A stretch of 64,000 bases of DNA, from contig JAILWY010000001.1 in NCBI GenBank assembly GCA_022113835.1, forward strand, positions 15,182,501-15,246,500, given 5' to 3'. The notes under the pieces are model-generated. The model saw only the letters and a program-made list of their open reading frames with translations, was not told the origin of the DNA and ran no database searches. The number at the start of each line of letters is the position of its first letter. Position 1 is the stretch's first letter. The stretch is from Atopsyche davidsoni (taxonomy: Eukaryota > Arthropoda > Insecta > Trichoptera > Hydrobiosidae). Positions 13,223 to 25,350 of the stretch are shown piece after piece. Both the position numbers and the translations under genes were made by a program.

Positions 13223-15284
13223 AACAACAATGGGAAAGCCCCAGAAAGTATGTCAAAAGTACTGCTATTTTAAATCTTGAGACTTAAAATACACATACAT
13301 TCATACGCATTGTTTTACATTCCGTCCACAAAACAGATGATGCTAATAAAATATGAAAACGCCTGAAATGGCAATGACCGTTCATTGAAAGACATCGCAA
13401 GTATAAATATATTATAAATAAGTGGACCTGAACAGTGCTTTGAAATTTTTTACTTATTGGAGTAATTTTATTCGATTCGACCCTGAATAATTTCCACGAG
13501 AACCTGCAGTTTTCTTTACAGTCTCCCAGTAGTCCATTGTTATAAAAAAAGGCATTTGCTGCATGTTTACGACGTCCATGGAAAATAAATTCCTGTCATG
13601 TTAATGGATCGATATGGTAATGGAGGCGCAAACAGAACGCCACTGCGTTAAATCGCCATCCATTCATAGCAACGTTATCACAAAAAGTGACAACTGAATA
13701 ACGTGTTTAGAATATTAGTATAATGACACATTACGTGGGCATTAAAGTACCACTGATTGATAGCAGAGTTTCATGTGACATGCCGTTCATAATAAAGCGA
13801 AAAGTAATTAATATTCACAGTGATTTGCCGGATTTTTTTCGCCTCCGCGTGCATTTTAGACGTTTTAACTTCACGCGTAGAAGTTGAATGAAAATGGCAT
13901 ATTTTTCGTCTTTTATGTTCGTTACTAGAACGTCCCCCTCCAAGGAGTCATAACTTATTTTTTATTGCTTGCACTCGCATCGACTGTAAAAAAATAAAAC
14001 AATACAAAGTACTTGCTGTTTTTTTAAGCTAGGCGTTAACTTTGAATAATATTAAATGTATTTTATTAATATCAAACTTGCAGTATACTCTAATAAAAGT
14101 ATAGATTGTTCCGTTCAACAAAGTGACATGCCACATTGTATCGAGCTATGTATAGCAATGACACCAAAGAGCGGAATTCAATCGACACATTGAACAAAAA
14201 TGTCAGTTTAATTATTTTTTTCATGCTGGTTGGTAATCTCAACAGCATCGAACGCATTTGAGATAAAGTGAAACCTATTTTTAGTAACTGATAACAGAGC
14301 AATTAACTGAACAAATCTGCTAAACGCTACTAGCACTTAAATTTTTGACAGCGGTTAGTAAGAATAATACAAAAAAATATACGTTGAAGCATAAAATTGT
14401 GACAAAAGCAGTGAGAAGTAAAGAATGATGACACATCGGAAAATCCCCGAGTCTGACTCGTGATTCTAAAGTACATTAAAACTTTGAACAGTGAGAGTTA
14501 TTCATATGATTTACCCAAAGAATTGCATTGACGACATATACTACATAACGCCATATACTTTTATACTGACTCGGGATATTCGGAATTTTTTAGAAATAAA
14601 TGCAAAGTATCGATATAAGTAGTTCTTTCACCTCCAATGAATATCTATTTACAGTATTAATAACGTTACAGATAAGACAGTTTCTATAAGATGATTTGCC
14701 TTTACCTGTCTGCGTTGTTGACCAAGCATGTGCAAATTATATACTTTCATTTTATATCTTTAACATACAACGCAAGCATTTTCGAATCTAAATAAAAATA
14801 CGAATAAAGTTACAGATAAAATGATATTTTAACGTGTAAGGCAAGTATGCGCGTTCGTAATAAGCCGCATAAGTTAAGCTTAGTTTTGAATTTGTACATT
14901 TTATTTATTTCCACCAACAAAATTTAAATGAAAAAATAATACTTAGCACTGTCCTTTTGCCAACACTTCACAATCGATGCATGAAACATAGAAGGCTGCA
15001 TCATTGTCTCGTGTACTAAGCCTTATTCAATTTGGAGTGAATGTTACCCTCTTCGCGCCTGATAAAATCTTTCAAAGGTCAACAGTGTGGCTGGGGTACG
15101 TTTGAAACTCTGAATACCAAGCACTCAAGAAACAAGGGATGACGAATCCACCCCTAAATATACCCAGGTACTATATCGACCGGGTAGTAAAGGGCATTCA
15201 GCATATTTGCATATGAGAATAAAGAATATAAAAATATAAAGCTATGGAAAAAAAAGCGCAAGTAAAATTTTTCAGCAAGTATGC
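13223..15284. other. AT-rich non-coding stretch
   Basis: Nothing recognised. The minus open frame 14090-14302 is AT-driven. A weak GC patch lies at 13610-13680. Confidence 0.55.
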
Positions 15285-15555
15285 GATGTGTGCTCGAGTG
15301 GTTAGAGCGTGTCTAATATAGTGGTAATTTGCGAAAGAGTACAAGTTGCAAGCTCCGAGACTAATGTATTTTCGCTTCTCGACTTCTGCGAAGTTCTTTT
15401 GATCAGATTAGCAGGGTAGCGGAGGGCAGTTACTCGTGAGGAAGAAGATTTATCGGGACAAGGCCCGGCGACACGGCGGCGGCCCTTTCCACCCCCCCTG
15501 GCCGCAGTAAATCTTGTGACAATACACTTTCCTACACCGGGAATGGTGGTCATAA
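15285..15555. mobile_element. GC-rich dispersed-element fragment with tRNA-like edge
   Basis: On the plus strand 15290-15312 reads like a tRNA D-arm region (GTGCTCGAGTGGTTAGAGCG). The segment also contains GCAAGCTCCGAGACT (about 15350), found again near 50126. A minus frame of 83 codons (15302-15553) begins with ATG and is GC-rich with a glycine/arginine stretch, but carries no domain I know. The shared word and the tRNA-like edge favour a SINE or retroelement fragment over a gene. Confidence 0.35.
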
Positions 15556-15654
15556 TTTATGTTATTATCCACGTTGTCTCAAAAGCCATGATCATATAAA
15601 ATTTGTTCGTAGATTTTGGCAGCCGTTTGTCATTAGATTTACTTCGTTACGTGT

Positions 15655-15725
15655 ACTTTACTGTTTCGGTCCTTCTTCAGGGATTTTTAGATTAGACCCA
15701 GTACCGGGACCAAAACGTCGTGTGG
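15655..15725 (-). mobile_element. Repeat fragment with hammerhead-like core words
   Basis: Minus strand carries CCCTGAAGAAGGACCGAAAC and, further upstream, GGTCCCGGTACTGGGTC. The same words recur at 46588-46650 and partly at 61575-61610. CTGAAGA followed by GAAAC is the spacing of hammerhead ribozyme conserved boxes, but here the stem between them is too short to form. Confidence 0.35.
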
Positions 15726-18000
15726 TTCAGAGTATAAGAAACAGAAAACACAGTTAATTTAAGATTATCCTAATTTAATTATGTATGTCATATGCGAAAT
15801 CGTGTTCACCCATGAAAATACTAAAAATAAGTCAATGAGCTAATTAAATTATATTTTTATTTTAATTCTACTTATTAAATAAATAAAAATGAAACAAATT
15901 ATATATATTTTTATTTTAAATTAATAAAAAAAAAGTTATAAAATCGATACAATCTACAACATATGTTTAAAAGTTTAGGAATAATTTAATTTGTAATATA
16001 AGACGACGGCTATATTTTATTCGTTTTATTGGAATCGTCGCACTTTCAGAAGCTTTGTTATGTTACAGTCTTATTTATTTATTTTAACTTCATATCACTT
16101 TCCACTAGTGTCTCGCAGTAAGTGAAAACGAATCCGTTGCCAAACAATTTTAATAGATAAATCTGACTCCAGAAACTATATTGGTCAATGATCTTCATTA
16201 ATCTGACCAAGACCTCGAGAGGCGAAACATAAAAAAACATACTTGTTAAGAAAAAAGTTAGACAATTAACCATGTATGGGTTTCTATTGTAGTATAAAAC
16301 TAGAGCCTAAACTTTATTTATTGCACAAGAACTTGACAGTCGACCTCGACATTCATATTCTTCAGGATCGCTGTCCTGGGAAACTTGCAATATTTTCGCA
16401 ACCCAGAAACCTTCTAACATCACAGGGGTAATAATTTATTAACCGCCCAGTCAGTTTCAAAGAGCTTCTAACGTAGTAATTTAAACAATAAATAACATAG
16501 CACGAGCAAAACATTGCAACTGACACTGAGCATATATAATGAGATGTTATCGATGAGCCGTATTAGAAACAGATAGAATAATGCATCTAAGAAGTATCAA
16601 GGTCACCTTGAAAACTTGAAAGCACTATCCAAGCAAAACGCTAAGACTGTGATAGAGAAACCTTGAACAATCGATTGCCATTAAATAGCAACATAGTATT
16701 AATTAAGAAATGTGATCGTCTTAGTAACAAAGAATAAAATATTTAAAAAACGAAAGAAGAGCATACAAAAAAAACTAACTACCATTTATTATATGTCTAG
16801 CGACCGACGGCACGTAAAACAAATAGTGACATTTCAAGTATAAATGTCGCGATGGTTTGTAGAATTTTCGATAAAACCTATTTCATCATACCTATGAAGG
16901 TATAAAACAAAAACGTTAAAGCAGTAGAAAAAACTAGTACAATCGATTATCGTTAATGTCTTAAATGAGTCATTTTTAAAAATTCTGAATGTTTCAAGAA
17001 GACCAAGTAAATAACAAAAATCCGCCATCAGAAAAACGACTAAACCAAAAATTGTTATAAAAGCACTTGGTAGTTAAATACGCAGAGTTTTAATATCAAA
17101 AATAAATAGATTGCAAAATTGTAAAATCAAAATCGCTGTACATATTATTTTAAACAATTTAATAATAAATATGTGTGCTTGACACCGGGTTTCGTCTCGT
17201 TGCTTTATCTGTAACATGAATACATCCACGTTTACAGATCACTATAAATTGCGTTATAATTAAAAATTAAATAAATCCGTAAATTCTGTTGTTTATGTGT
17301 AGATAAATAAATCAATTCGCATATGAAATGTGACAAAAATCTTAAAAAATAAATGGAGGATGAGTGCAATATTTCATGAATCGCGAGATATTAATATATA
17401 TCCATAAATCTCATCAAGACAACATCCTGAATTTTGCACTCTACTAGTCAATGATCTTTGCGAGTCATTAAATATTTATACAATATAGATACGTCGACTA
17501 CACAATAGCATGTCAAGTTTTTAATTGCGCACTCAGTTAGAGTGCAACGTTATTCAAAACGACCAAGGTGCTATGCTTAGAATTCTACATGAGTCGTGTA
17601 AAAAGAATCGGGGACTTTTCCGTCGTTTCATATATACATCGATGACATATGTACAGTTTTAGCTTGTTCGTATTGATTATCCATGTATTTTTTGTACGCG
17701 TGATTTGAAATATTTAAAAAAAAATTGTTTTATTATACACGCCGCTTTATGCGAATACTTGTATACTGATTCCCTAGAATTATATAAAGTTCACTGAAAA
17801 ATTGAAAAAAGATCAAAAACTATGATTTAAATGAAAATAAATTTCGCGTGAAAATACACGAAAAATATCAATATGAAAAAGAAAAAAAATTATACATATA
17901 TCAAAGTGAAAACAAACGACACGAGTGACTAAACTCGTGGGAGTCATAAAAGAGATGAAAGAAATACGAAGATAAATTATCGCGATCCTACAGCGGGCGT
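15726..18000. other. AT-rich non-coding stretch
   Basis: Nothing recognised. Minus open frames at 16079-16273 and 16834-17028 are AT-driven. Confidence 0.55.
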
Positions 18001-18049
18001 AAATAAGGATGGGATAGTTTTTAAGGCGGTTTATCGCCGTGTCGGTCTT

Positions 18050-18260
18050 TATAATCAGTATACCAATAATGTTGTGAAATAAAACCCGAGTAAATCGTTA
18101 TTCAATTGTTTTTTATCTTTTTTCCACGAGCAGGAGATATCTGGCCTGAGTCACGTGAATTTGTGTGTAGAAGGCCGCAAACAACCGAATAAGGATTCAG
18201 AGGTGTGTGAACCGAGGGATCAACAAGAAAACGTGTTGTGAATTTGTGTGCGGTGTCAAT
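18050..18260 (+). promoter_or_regulatory. Putative promoter / 5' UTR of the exon at 18261
   Basis: An arthropod initiator-like TCAGT lies at 18055-18059, preceded by a TTTATAA-like stretch. The following 200 bases are GC-richer than the flanks and include a TCACGTG E-box near 18150. An in-frame TAG at 18168-18170 closes the reading frame before the first ATG at 18261. Which base starts transcription is not determined. Confidence 0.25.
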
Positions 18261-18421
18261 ATGCTTAGATGTTCTCTAACGAGGTATAAACGTTCGCGTG
18301 CGTGTCTTGCTGCCGAAGTCACGCCACGCCACGGAATGGCACCTAGTTCCCAGGGGATGGGTTATGATGGAACGGACGGCGATGGCCTGTTGTCTACGAC
18401 GTATGCATCATCAACAGAATG
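18261..18421 (+). CDS. Candidate first coding exon, product unknown
   Basis: The first ATG after an in-frame stop (18168) opens a frame of 53 codons plus two bases. It ends in ACAGAATG followed by GTAACA, a usable donor; reading on into the intron hits TAA at once (18423), as expected at an exon edge. The peptide begins MLRCSLTRYKRSRACLAAE (basic, two cysteines). Its second half is rich in Gly, Asp, Ser and Thr (GMGYDGTDGDGLLSTTY), a low-complexity N-terminus like those of many transcription factors. Third-position and overall GC are well above the neighbourhood. I do not recognise the family and see no next exon in the window, so the first intron would exceed 45 kb or the model is wrong. Confidence 0.4.
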
Positions 18422-20540
18422 GTAACAACGACGAGGAATCAAGATTACCGAAATGCCAAAACTGGTTTTGACACTCTGTTTTATTTGTGTCGAAATGTTT
18501 TGGTAATTTTATAGTTTAACTCTTTAGAGATTCCTGTCTCTCAGGTGAATCTCGGACTGAAATAATTATGCTCAAGTATGTTATAGTTTGCTCGAAGGCG
18601 ATTTGTTTCGATACAAAAATAAACCCAGGTGTCATGTATCGTGATAAAGTGCTTATCGACTTGAGGGTCGTAGTTTTGAAGTCATTATAAACTAATCCCA
18701 TAGCAAGTCTATGGTTAATGTATACATCGAGTAATAATCACAAAACACTACCCTTTGAATTTACAAAGCCTGTTAAGCAAACTAGTTTTGAGCATTTAAA
18801 AATATACGTTGAATAAGACAACGTTTAATGACAAATAAACACCAGTGTTGATATGCAACATATATAGTTAGTAAATTGCTATTTAACAACAAATATTTAT
18901 AAATAAAACGAAGCAACTTTAAATATATCATGAATTCATTTCAATCATATATAAAAATGTAAAATAATAAAACAGCCCGCTTTGTACATTGGGGGAACAC
19001 CTTAAAGTGTATGATACGAACAAAAGCAAAGATATTAAGTTAAAGTAGATAGTTTGGTATTTTTTTTACAGAACAACTATCATCAAAATACGTTAGTAAA
19101 ATACTTAATAATTTTTTTAAAAATATGAGTTGCTGTGTCAAAGTCATGCCCTATAAAGAGTTATACCATTTTAAATAATGAGGACTGGCAGCGACTGAGC
19201 TCACATCAGGATGTGTTGGAGAAATGTAAATATGCTCAGGACAACCTGTTACGAATATTTGCAAGTCATACGACGTAGTATTTCAACAAGCGAGGCTTTC
19301 TGCGCCATTTAGCGAATAATTAAAACGACGAAGAGAAAAGTGCTAATAAAGCTCGCCAAAAGACTTTTAACAAGTTTCTATTTTTATTTGCAAATGTTAA
19401 ACAAACTGAAGTAACAATGGATTTTCCTTCATTTGAGTCAAAGGACGTCTTTTATTTAAAACGATTACATCATAAATATTTTTTTTACGTTACAGTGCAT
19501 AGGAAGATTTTGTATTAGTTTTGTTACAAAGCACATGATTATTGTATTGGTAAGTACTGTATTAGTATTCTTAGATACCACTGTATGATAGATACCTGTA
19601 TATAGTATAATTGTCGTTCAATTTCTTTTATTTAATTTTTCTATATGTCTAATCGACAGTTGTGAGTCAGCTCTACGGACTGTTCATACTACGGATTATT
19701 CATTAGTTCAATCTCCGTGTTGACAAACATATCAAATTTGTGATTAAAAATCCCATACTAAATCAATATTGATTTAGAATCATTCTCCTCGGGGCTCACT
19801 CGTGAAAGCTTGCCAGCCATTATGAAAGAGGAATAATTATCATTTAAAAGTCAATGGCAGTGCTTCGACTGTGGTATATTCTCCTTTGTGTATTCGGAAC
19901 TTCAAATGTCAAATATATAAAGCAGTTTAATGCGCGGGGTGAGGGTGATTAACTAAGCTTAAAGAGGAAAGGGATGGGAAGTGCTCCAATATGAGAGCGA
20001 GGACAGGCGCTATGATATAGCAAAATATAAACCATAGGTCAATGCCTACGTTTACAAGTATTTTGTTTTGATATGAATAGTCATTACAATACACACAATG
20101 ACTGCATTATAAATGTTACTGATTTGTCACAAGTTTCTGTAAATACATATTTAGTATTTCAACATAACTGTCAGCCTTGATACAAACACTATAAACAAAT
20201 TAAATATGATACTGCATGATTTGAACCGGAAGTGTAATTTGTTTTTCGATAAAAAATAAATTATCATAAAATATTTTTTACTAAACCTTAATACTTTTAC
20301 AGTATAATGCTTCAAGTTTAGACAAAATACATGATTATTGAGTTTGTGACGATTATATATCTTGACAAAAAAAAATCATGTATATTAGTGCCACGTTTCT
20401 TCCGAATTTACTTCTAAAAACTTGTTTTTGATATTAATACTTACAAAACATATTTTTAAACAAAATTAAAATATATATGTCTATTTTGTGGATTGAACGT
20501 CAATCAAGTGCGTTTTAATAACCTTTACGGACTTATATTA
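18422..20540. other. AT-rich non-coding stretch
   Basis: Nothing recognised. If 18261-18421 is an exon, this is the beginning of its intron. A minor GC patch with purine-rich sequence lies at 19930-20010. Confidence 0.5.
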
Positions 20541-20559
20541 CTTACTAATATGATAAGGG
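20541..20559. mobile_element. SINE-tail remnant next to hairpin
   Basis: The words ACTAATATGATAAGG at 20543-20557 match, with changes, the reverse-complemented tail of the SINE at 53877-54123 (ACTAATATGATTAGG). They continue directly into the perfect hairpin at 20560. Confidence 0.4.
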
Positions 20560-20649
20560 ATATTTTTTCACATATTGAAAATGATTCAAAGAAACTCTCA
20601 GATGATGATAAGAGTTTCTTTGAATCATTTTCAATATGTGAAAAAATAT
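20560..20649. repeat. Perfect 39-bp hairpin with 12-nt loop
   Basis: Left arm 20560-20598 and right arm 20611-20649 are exact reverse complements over 39 bases. The loop, CAGATGATGATA, occupies 20599-20610. A transcript from either strand would form a long perfect duplex. The left flank matches a SINE tail, suggesting a fold-back element rather than a canonical pre-miRNA, whose stems normally contain mismatches. Confidence 0.9.
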
Positions 20650-20809
20650 GCAAAATTTAAATAATAATAAAAAAATATCGCTATGCTATAGCAGAACATT
20701 AAAAAATAACCACCTTGTTAGTGACTAGCAAATGCAGTATTATTCCATAATATGTACTATGAGTGTGCATTGCAGACAGTGATAAGTCATACCGGAAAAG
20801 GTAGACGTA

Positions 20810-20950
20810 AAAATCAAGACTTCACTTAGTGGATGCGGTCGCAAACGTGCCGATTCTCCGGGCGATGGGAATTCGAGACGCCCCGCAAAAAAGTAATTTC
20901 CCGTGAGTGTAAAACCGCCTTAGTCACAAGGTAAGGCTCTCGGATGCGTG
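20810..20950. other. GC-richer patch with donor-like site
   Basis: Mixed GC-rich sequence ending with CACAAG followed by GTAAGG at about 20926-20937, a good donor sequence. No open frame or acceptor supports an exon. GAATTCGAGACGCCCCGC at about 20869 is vaguely T-arm-like. Confidence 0.25.
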
Positions 20951-20982
20951 CAGTAATTGTATTGAAAATAATGGCCATTTAA

Positions 20983-21243
20983 ATGTTGTTCATGCAAATG
21001 TATAATTATGTCGAAAAAATATTCAATGTTACGCGTGAAAATGTAATTGGCTTACGTGCAGAATCGAGGAACTGGTTATGTAAGAAATTATCGAATCAGC
21101 TTGAAGAAACACTGGTGCAAACATGCAATTACCCATATTGTATTAACGAAATTAGAGTACTGCTCAGTGCGAATAAATTGTTTCCTAGCTCAGAGTTTCC
21201 CAATAATAATGATCCATTGAATTCATACAAACATGATAAATGA
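20983..21243 (+). CDS. Unassigned 86-codon open frame
   Basis: Begins at a true ATG (MLFMQMYNYVEK) and ends with HDK followed by TGA. The composition is plausible for a soluble acidic/polar peptide with a few cysteines (CNYPYC). I recognise no domain, and there is no upstream signal or downstream poly-A context beyond AT-rich sequence. A chance frame or part of a decayed element is equally likely. Confidence 0.15.
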   Translation: MLFMQMYNYVEKIFNVTRENVIGLRAESRNWLCKKLSNQLEETLVQTCNYPYCINEIRVLLSANKLFPSSEFPNNNDPLNSYKHDK

Positions 21244-21549
21244 ATAAAAATCAACCACTTTAGAACCAATCAATATGCTGAAAAGAGCAAAGTCTATTAA
21301 AATGGTATTTTAAAACAATATTTACCCAGAAACCTAATTTTATATATAAGACTCTCAAAATTTCACTAATGCAAAAATTGCTTATAAAAAGATGAAAAAT
21401 ACCTAGAATTTTTAAATAAAAGACATCCACAGGAAAAGAAACGACGGTGAATACAAAAATGGTCAAACGTCCTGAAATGTACTTTGAATACATACGTAAA
21501 AACAGATTATTTTAAATATATTATTAATTGATGAATTATTAGCATTTTT

Positions 21550-22030
21550 TTATGATATGGCAAAACAATATAAGGTCAAAACTATCACGGAATATGATAA
21601 TTTAGTGAAGCATTTGAGAAGCGCTGCTCTAGATGTATAATCGGCGCGCTTGGAAGAGGAAGTCGGTAAAAACACTTTTCGAAAAAAGTTCAAGGTTGCC
21701 AAATTGTTAATCGTCAGTCCACTGACACCGATCGGCCCCACCACTTACCAGCCAAGCCGAAGAAACCTCGAGTCTGGTGGTCCTAATGACAGTTGGCTGT
21801 TTGCACCAATAAAGCTAATTGTTTGATATAATTAAGAATTGGAACAAATCGTCGCGTGCGGCTGTAACGTCCTTGGGGGAAACACTGGGTGGACAGTGTA
21901 GAAATATCTGGTGGACCTCAATGGGCTCTATTCGAATGTGTATCGCATAGTCGGCTGAGCCCACATAATCCATTAAGGAAGAAAAAAACTCAGAGAAAAC
22001 TCAACCTGAAGAGTTAGCGGGTGACTAGTG
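21550..22030. other. Mixed-composition block, possible decayed mobile element
   Basis: Higher GC than its surroundings across about 480 bp, with a minus frame of 64 codons (21550-21744). No TIR, poly-A tail or known motif is visible. The abrupt change of composition at both edges suggests an inserted, decayed element. Confidence 0.25.
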
Positions 22031-22517
22031 GCGTGTATAATCGAATAATTTTATTAATCGAAATATCAAAATAATGCAAACAACCATATAATTCAAATAC
22101 GGATAATAATCATTTTTATGCTAATTAAAAAAATAAATAACATAGTACACATTTTTAAGAAATGCGATTCCAAGCATATTGATGTGCTTATATTTTTTAA
22201 AAATCTGATTTTATATAAAACTCATTTTCGTACAAAATATATTTATTAAAATTTTACTCTGGCACGATCGATGAAAATCGAATCCGAAACGAGGCCTGTA
22301 TATAATAATTATTTTGTACATATTCTCATTTTACTTTTGTGCAACTAAATAACATGAAAATTTTAAATGATAAGTTTCCTAATTTTTTTTGCAAAACACT
22401 ACACATCGACCATATCAAACTCTCGCTATTAATTGACCGCTGAATTATATTATAAATATCGATACATAAGCGAAATATTATTTTTTATATGTGTGAGGCC
22501 TTTGTCTGGCAACTCCA
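22031..22517. other. AT-rich non-coding stretch
   Basis: Nothing recognised. Confidence 0.6.
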
Positions 22518-23036
22518 CCTTTTTGTTATCACTGACGCACTATTCCTGTGTTAAAACAAACTGTTAATAGTCATCGGCCAAGCCTTCCGAACTATTCTTA
22601 GCCCGGTAGAATAGAGTCAACACACCACCTTCTAAATAAAATGATTTTTGATAAATAAATTTATTTAAGACCTGCAAACTTACATTACATAAATTAAGTA
22701 ATAATAAAGCAAGCGTATTGTTTATTAGAAAAACATGTGTTGACGTAAATCTCGTTTTACCAAAAAGAGTTATGTGTAGTTTAGTTACATTAAATATACA
22801 TACATTAGTATATACGTGCATCACGTTAGTGTTTTTGGTTTGACGTTTCGGGTCCATTACTGGAGTCACATTCAAGAAAAAATAAATGTGTCCAAAAGTT
22901 GATTACTTCGCCATTCGTTATCACTGTCGCACTATTTCAGTATGAGAGCTCATCGGTCGTAAATAGACATCGGCCAAGCCTTCCACACACACCTAGCCAG
23001 GTAGATTAGAGGTCAACATAGCACCTCCCACAGGTA
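22518..23036. repeat. Diverged direct repeat pair of an unidentified element
   Basis: About 22524-22629 and 22916-23030 share the ordered words TTATCACTG, CGCACTATT, CATCGGCCAAGCCTTCC, GGTAGA and a final CACC block. The two copies lie about 390 bp apart in the same orientation. The 103-codon minus frame across the first copy (22564-22875) has no domain signature. It may be two insertions of one element or a tandem duplication. Confidence 0.5.
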
Positions 23037-23467
23037 ACATAAAACCAAAGTAAAGAATTCCGCGCCGCATTTAGCAGACAACATATTAGCAAATCATTAA
23101 TGGAGTTTTAGAATTATATTCGCGAAATTCCACCAATGATATTCGTATTTCTTTATTTTCTTAATTTATTCGTTACATAGTCAATATCTTTTTACTGAGT
23201 TTTATTTTTGTAAAAGGTATATTATTTTTAAAAGATTATGCCGTTTTGGGTAAAACCTAAAAAGTTGGTGGGAAATCTTCGATTTGAAATATCATCATGT
23301 CTTTTCTCAGCAATGGGTAATATAAATAATCTATGCCAGGCTGATTCAATTTGTATTTTTTCATATTTAAACAACAAATATAAATAGTCAATCGACTAAG
23401 ATATTACGAACATTTATGTTTATGAAAAGAAGTATTTTGAATACACAAATCAAAGAAAAAAGGTGCG

Positions 23468-23505
23468 TAATCTCTTAGCCAATTGGCTATTCATACTTGC
23501 TGATC
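23468..23505 (+). repeat. Dispersed 40-bp motif, copy 1
   Basis: Contains TAGCCAATTGGCTATTCATA, which recurs at 28881-28918 and, more diverged, at 33616-33655. It is probably the conserved end of a short interspersed element. TAGCCAATTGGCTA is itself a perfect palindrome. Confidence 0.6.
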
Positions 23506-23689
23506 CAACAGAAGATTGTCAAGTATGACCTTCTGATTGAACGACCCAAAAAAAAAAAATTCCATAGTACTACATTTGAACGAAATATTCGTTGCCTTTG
23601 TACATGGCGTGGGAATCACTAAAAACCTTCCGCTGCCACTCAAATTTCAGATGCCTAATAATAACTAATTAACAAGAGTGCTGCTGAAA

Positions 23690-23940
23690 ACACAACGCCA
23701 TTATTACGTCTGCATGACCTCAGCATCCGAGATAGCATCTGCAGGTGAAGCGACTGTGGGCGCGGTGACGTGTGAAGCCGGTCACGGTCAGAGCAAGTCA
23801 ACGCTGAATCAATCCCGACCGCTGCACTTCTACTTCTAAGCGTGCCACCCGTCAGGTCTGTCCCGATAATTGGTTCTCAATGTCAGAGGGTCAAGCAATT
23901 GAACCCATCTGTGATGATGACAGACACAACGTCCAATCCA
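23690..23940. promoter_or_regulatory. GC-rich island, candidate regulatory element
   Basis: About 250 bp of mixed, GC-rich sequence with no long open frame, flanked by AT-rich DNA. It holds a GATGATGACAG stretch with a TGACAG core near 23917 and a CAGGTG E-box near 23741. No TE signature is seen. Confidence 0.25.
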
Positions 23941-24086
23941 CTGCACTATATTGCTAACACATTACAATCATCGATTGGTTTATTTTGCAGCATCTTATCT
24001 TGAATTCCTAAGTTGATAGATCAAACTGAAGATATTAGCATTTTCAGCGTAAATATAAATTAATCGAATTTATTTATAGTTTTTAT

Positions 24087-24740
24087 TAGGTTTGGTACCT
24101 TGCTTGTTATGTACAAGGTTTGTCATCACAATTTGGGGAAACTTTCCAAACTAGTCAAACGGAATTGTGCTATATATGGGAGTGACTGAAGCTACACCCC
24201 CTGGTTTATCTTCTTTATGGTTCCGATGACACCCTTCAAGAAGCCATCCAGTGACTTCATCAACTGTGGATGTCTCGCCACTGACTTCAGGTCATCCAGG
24301 TACAGGTCCTCCTGTCGGCATTGGCTCTCCAATTGGTGTCTCTGAAGACCAAAGATGGGGCATGGACCCACAAGGTGGATCACTGTTTGTGGAGTAATAT
24401 CATCACAAGGGCATGTGTCAAGTGGAACCTGCGGAGATAACTTCTCATCACTCCATGACCCGTTAGGAGCTGGGTTGATTCAAAGCTAATCCCGCAGGTA
24501 TTCTTGTATACAGCGGCGTCAGTAACAGAATCAAAGAACATCTTTGTTACGTTCCCTTGCGGTTAGCTTGTGTATCTTTCGTTCCATGTGCCCATTGTAA
24601 TTTTCCTCTGGAGATTTTTGGCGAAACTCAGAGGAAAGTCTGAAATACATAATTCATTTTCCTTTTGGTGGCTTCTTTAGCCTTTTTGTCAGCTTTCTCG
24701 CTGCCAACAAGAACAACGTGAGCTCTCACCCAGCCTTTTA
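24087..24740 (-). pseudogene. Non-LTR retrotransposon 3' ORF2 remnant (RNase H and C-terminal zinc-knuckle-like region)
   Basis: Read on the minus strand, 24640-24740 encodes WVRAHVVLVGSEKADKKAKE, the RNase H pattern with the conserved His and Glu-x-x-Ala-Asp that R1/jockey-group non-LTR retrotransposons carry after reverse transcriptase. The frame then stops. Downstream (24400-24520) is LLTGHGVMRSYLRRFHL, the typical GHG..(S)YL region of the same ORF. After a frameshift comes CPCDDITPQTVIHLVGPC, a CxC...H...C cluster. The reading frame is broken by stops and at least one shift, so it is dead. Positions 24087-24580 reappear at 58182-58660 with only a few substitutions and one 15-base deletion. 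Confidence 0.8.
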
Positions 24741-25089
24741 GTTTTTTTTGGATGTTAACTATTAGAATTAATTTCTAGTTAAAGGCTACATAATATTGTT
24801 GAAAATTCTTGTCACGGTTTAGCAATATTTATCAGTTATTAATCTGATCACTCAGTAAGATCGTGATTAAGCGATAAGAAACGACTGTGAATATATTTGT
24901 GTCTGTGCCTTAACTACGAAATAACATAATGGAGGAATTGATCGACGCATTGTGGAGGCCACATTGACTACTAAATCAGTACTATAAGTGAGAACACGAT
25001 AATATGACAGAAACCGGCTGTGAATGTTAGGTTTTATATTGGCTACAAAATAACAAGCCAACCTAACTGTTGGAGCCACAAACACACGG
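24741..25089. other. AT-rich stretch with weak internal repetition
   Basis: The segments around 24880-24940 and 25004-25060 share GAAAC, CTGTGAAT and CTAC-AAATAACA words, suggesting an old duplication. No coding evidence is seen. Confidence 0.35.
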
Positions 25090-25350
25090 CGTCTAACCGT
25101 TTAGGTACAGATACGTTCAACCCCCGTAGACTTTCATCTCTTGGCAGTGTTTAGTGTGCAACCGTTTCTTTTTAACACGCTAACGGAAGCAACGGAGCAG
25201 CTCCTGGGAATAGGTGTGCAACTAATCCCTTCTCCAGGGGTTCTGCCCGCAGAAGCTTGCCCTTCCTGGCTACCAGGACAGCCGGACTTTTGGAGATACC
25301 CAACTATCCGGATATAGGTTCTCCAACGAGCCGAACAGCCAAATAACGTG
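25090..25350. mobile_element. GC-rich block, probable retroelement fragment
   Basis: GC-rich sequence with sharp edges, rich in CTCC/GGAG words and no regulatory architecture, lying 350 bp from the RNase H remnant. On composition and context I suspect it is retroelement debris. I cannot name a family. Confidence 0.3.

Noticed and set aside
20560..20649. Canonical microRNA precursor
   Set aside because: The 39-bp stem is perfect and flanked by SINE-tail sequence; true pre-miRNAs have mismatches and conserved mature arms, and no known mature miRNA sequence was recognised.
22518..23036. LTRs of a retrotransposon
   Set aside because: The direct repeats are about 390 bp apart and strongly diverged, with no primer-binding site, polypurine tract or TG...CA ends.
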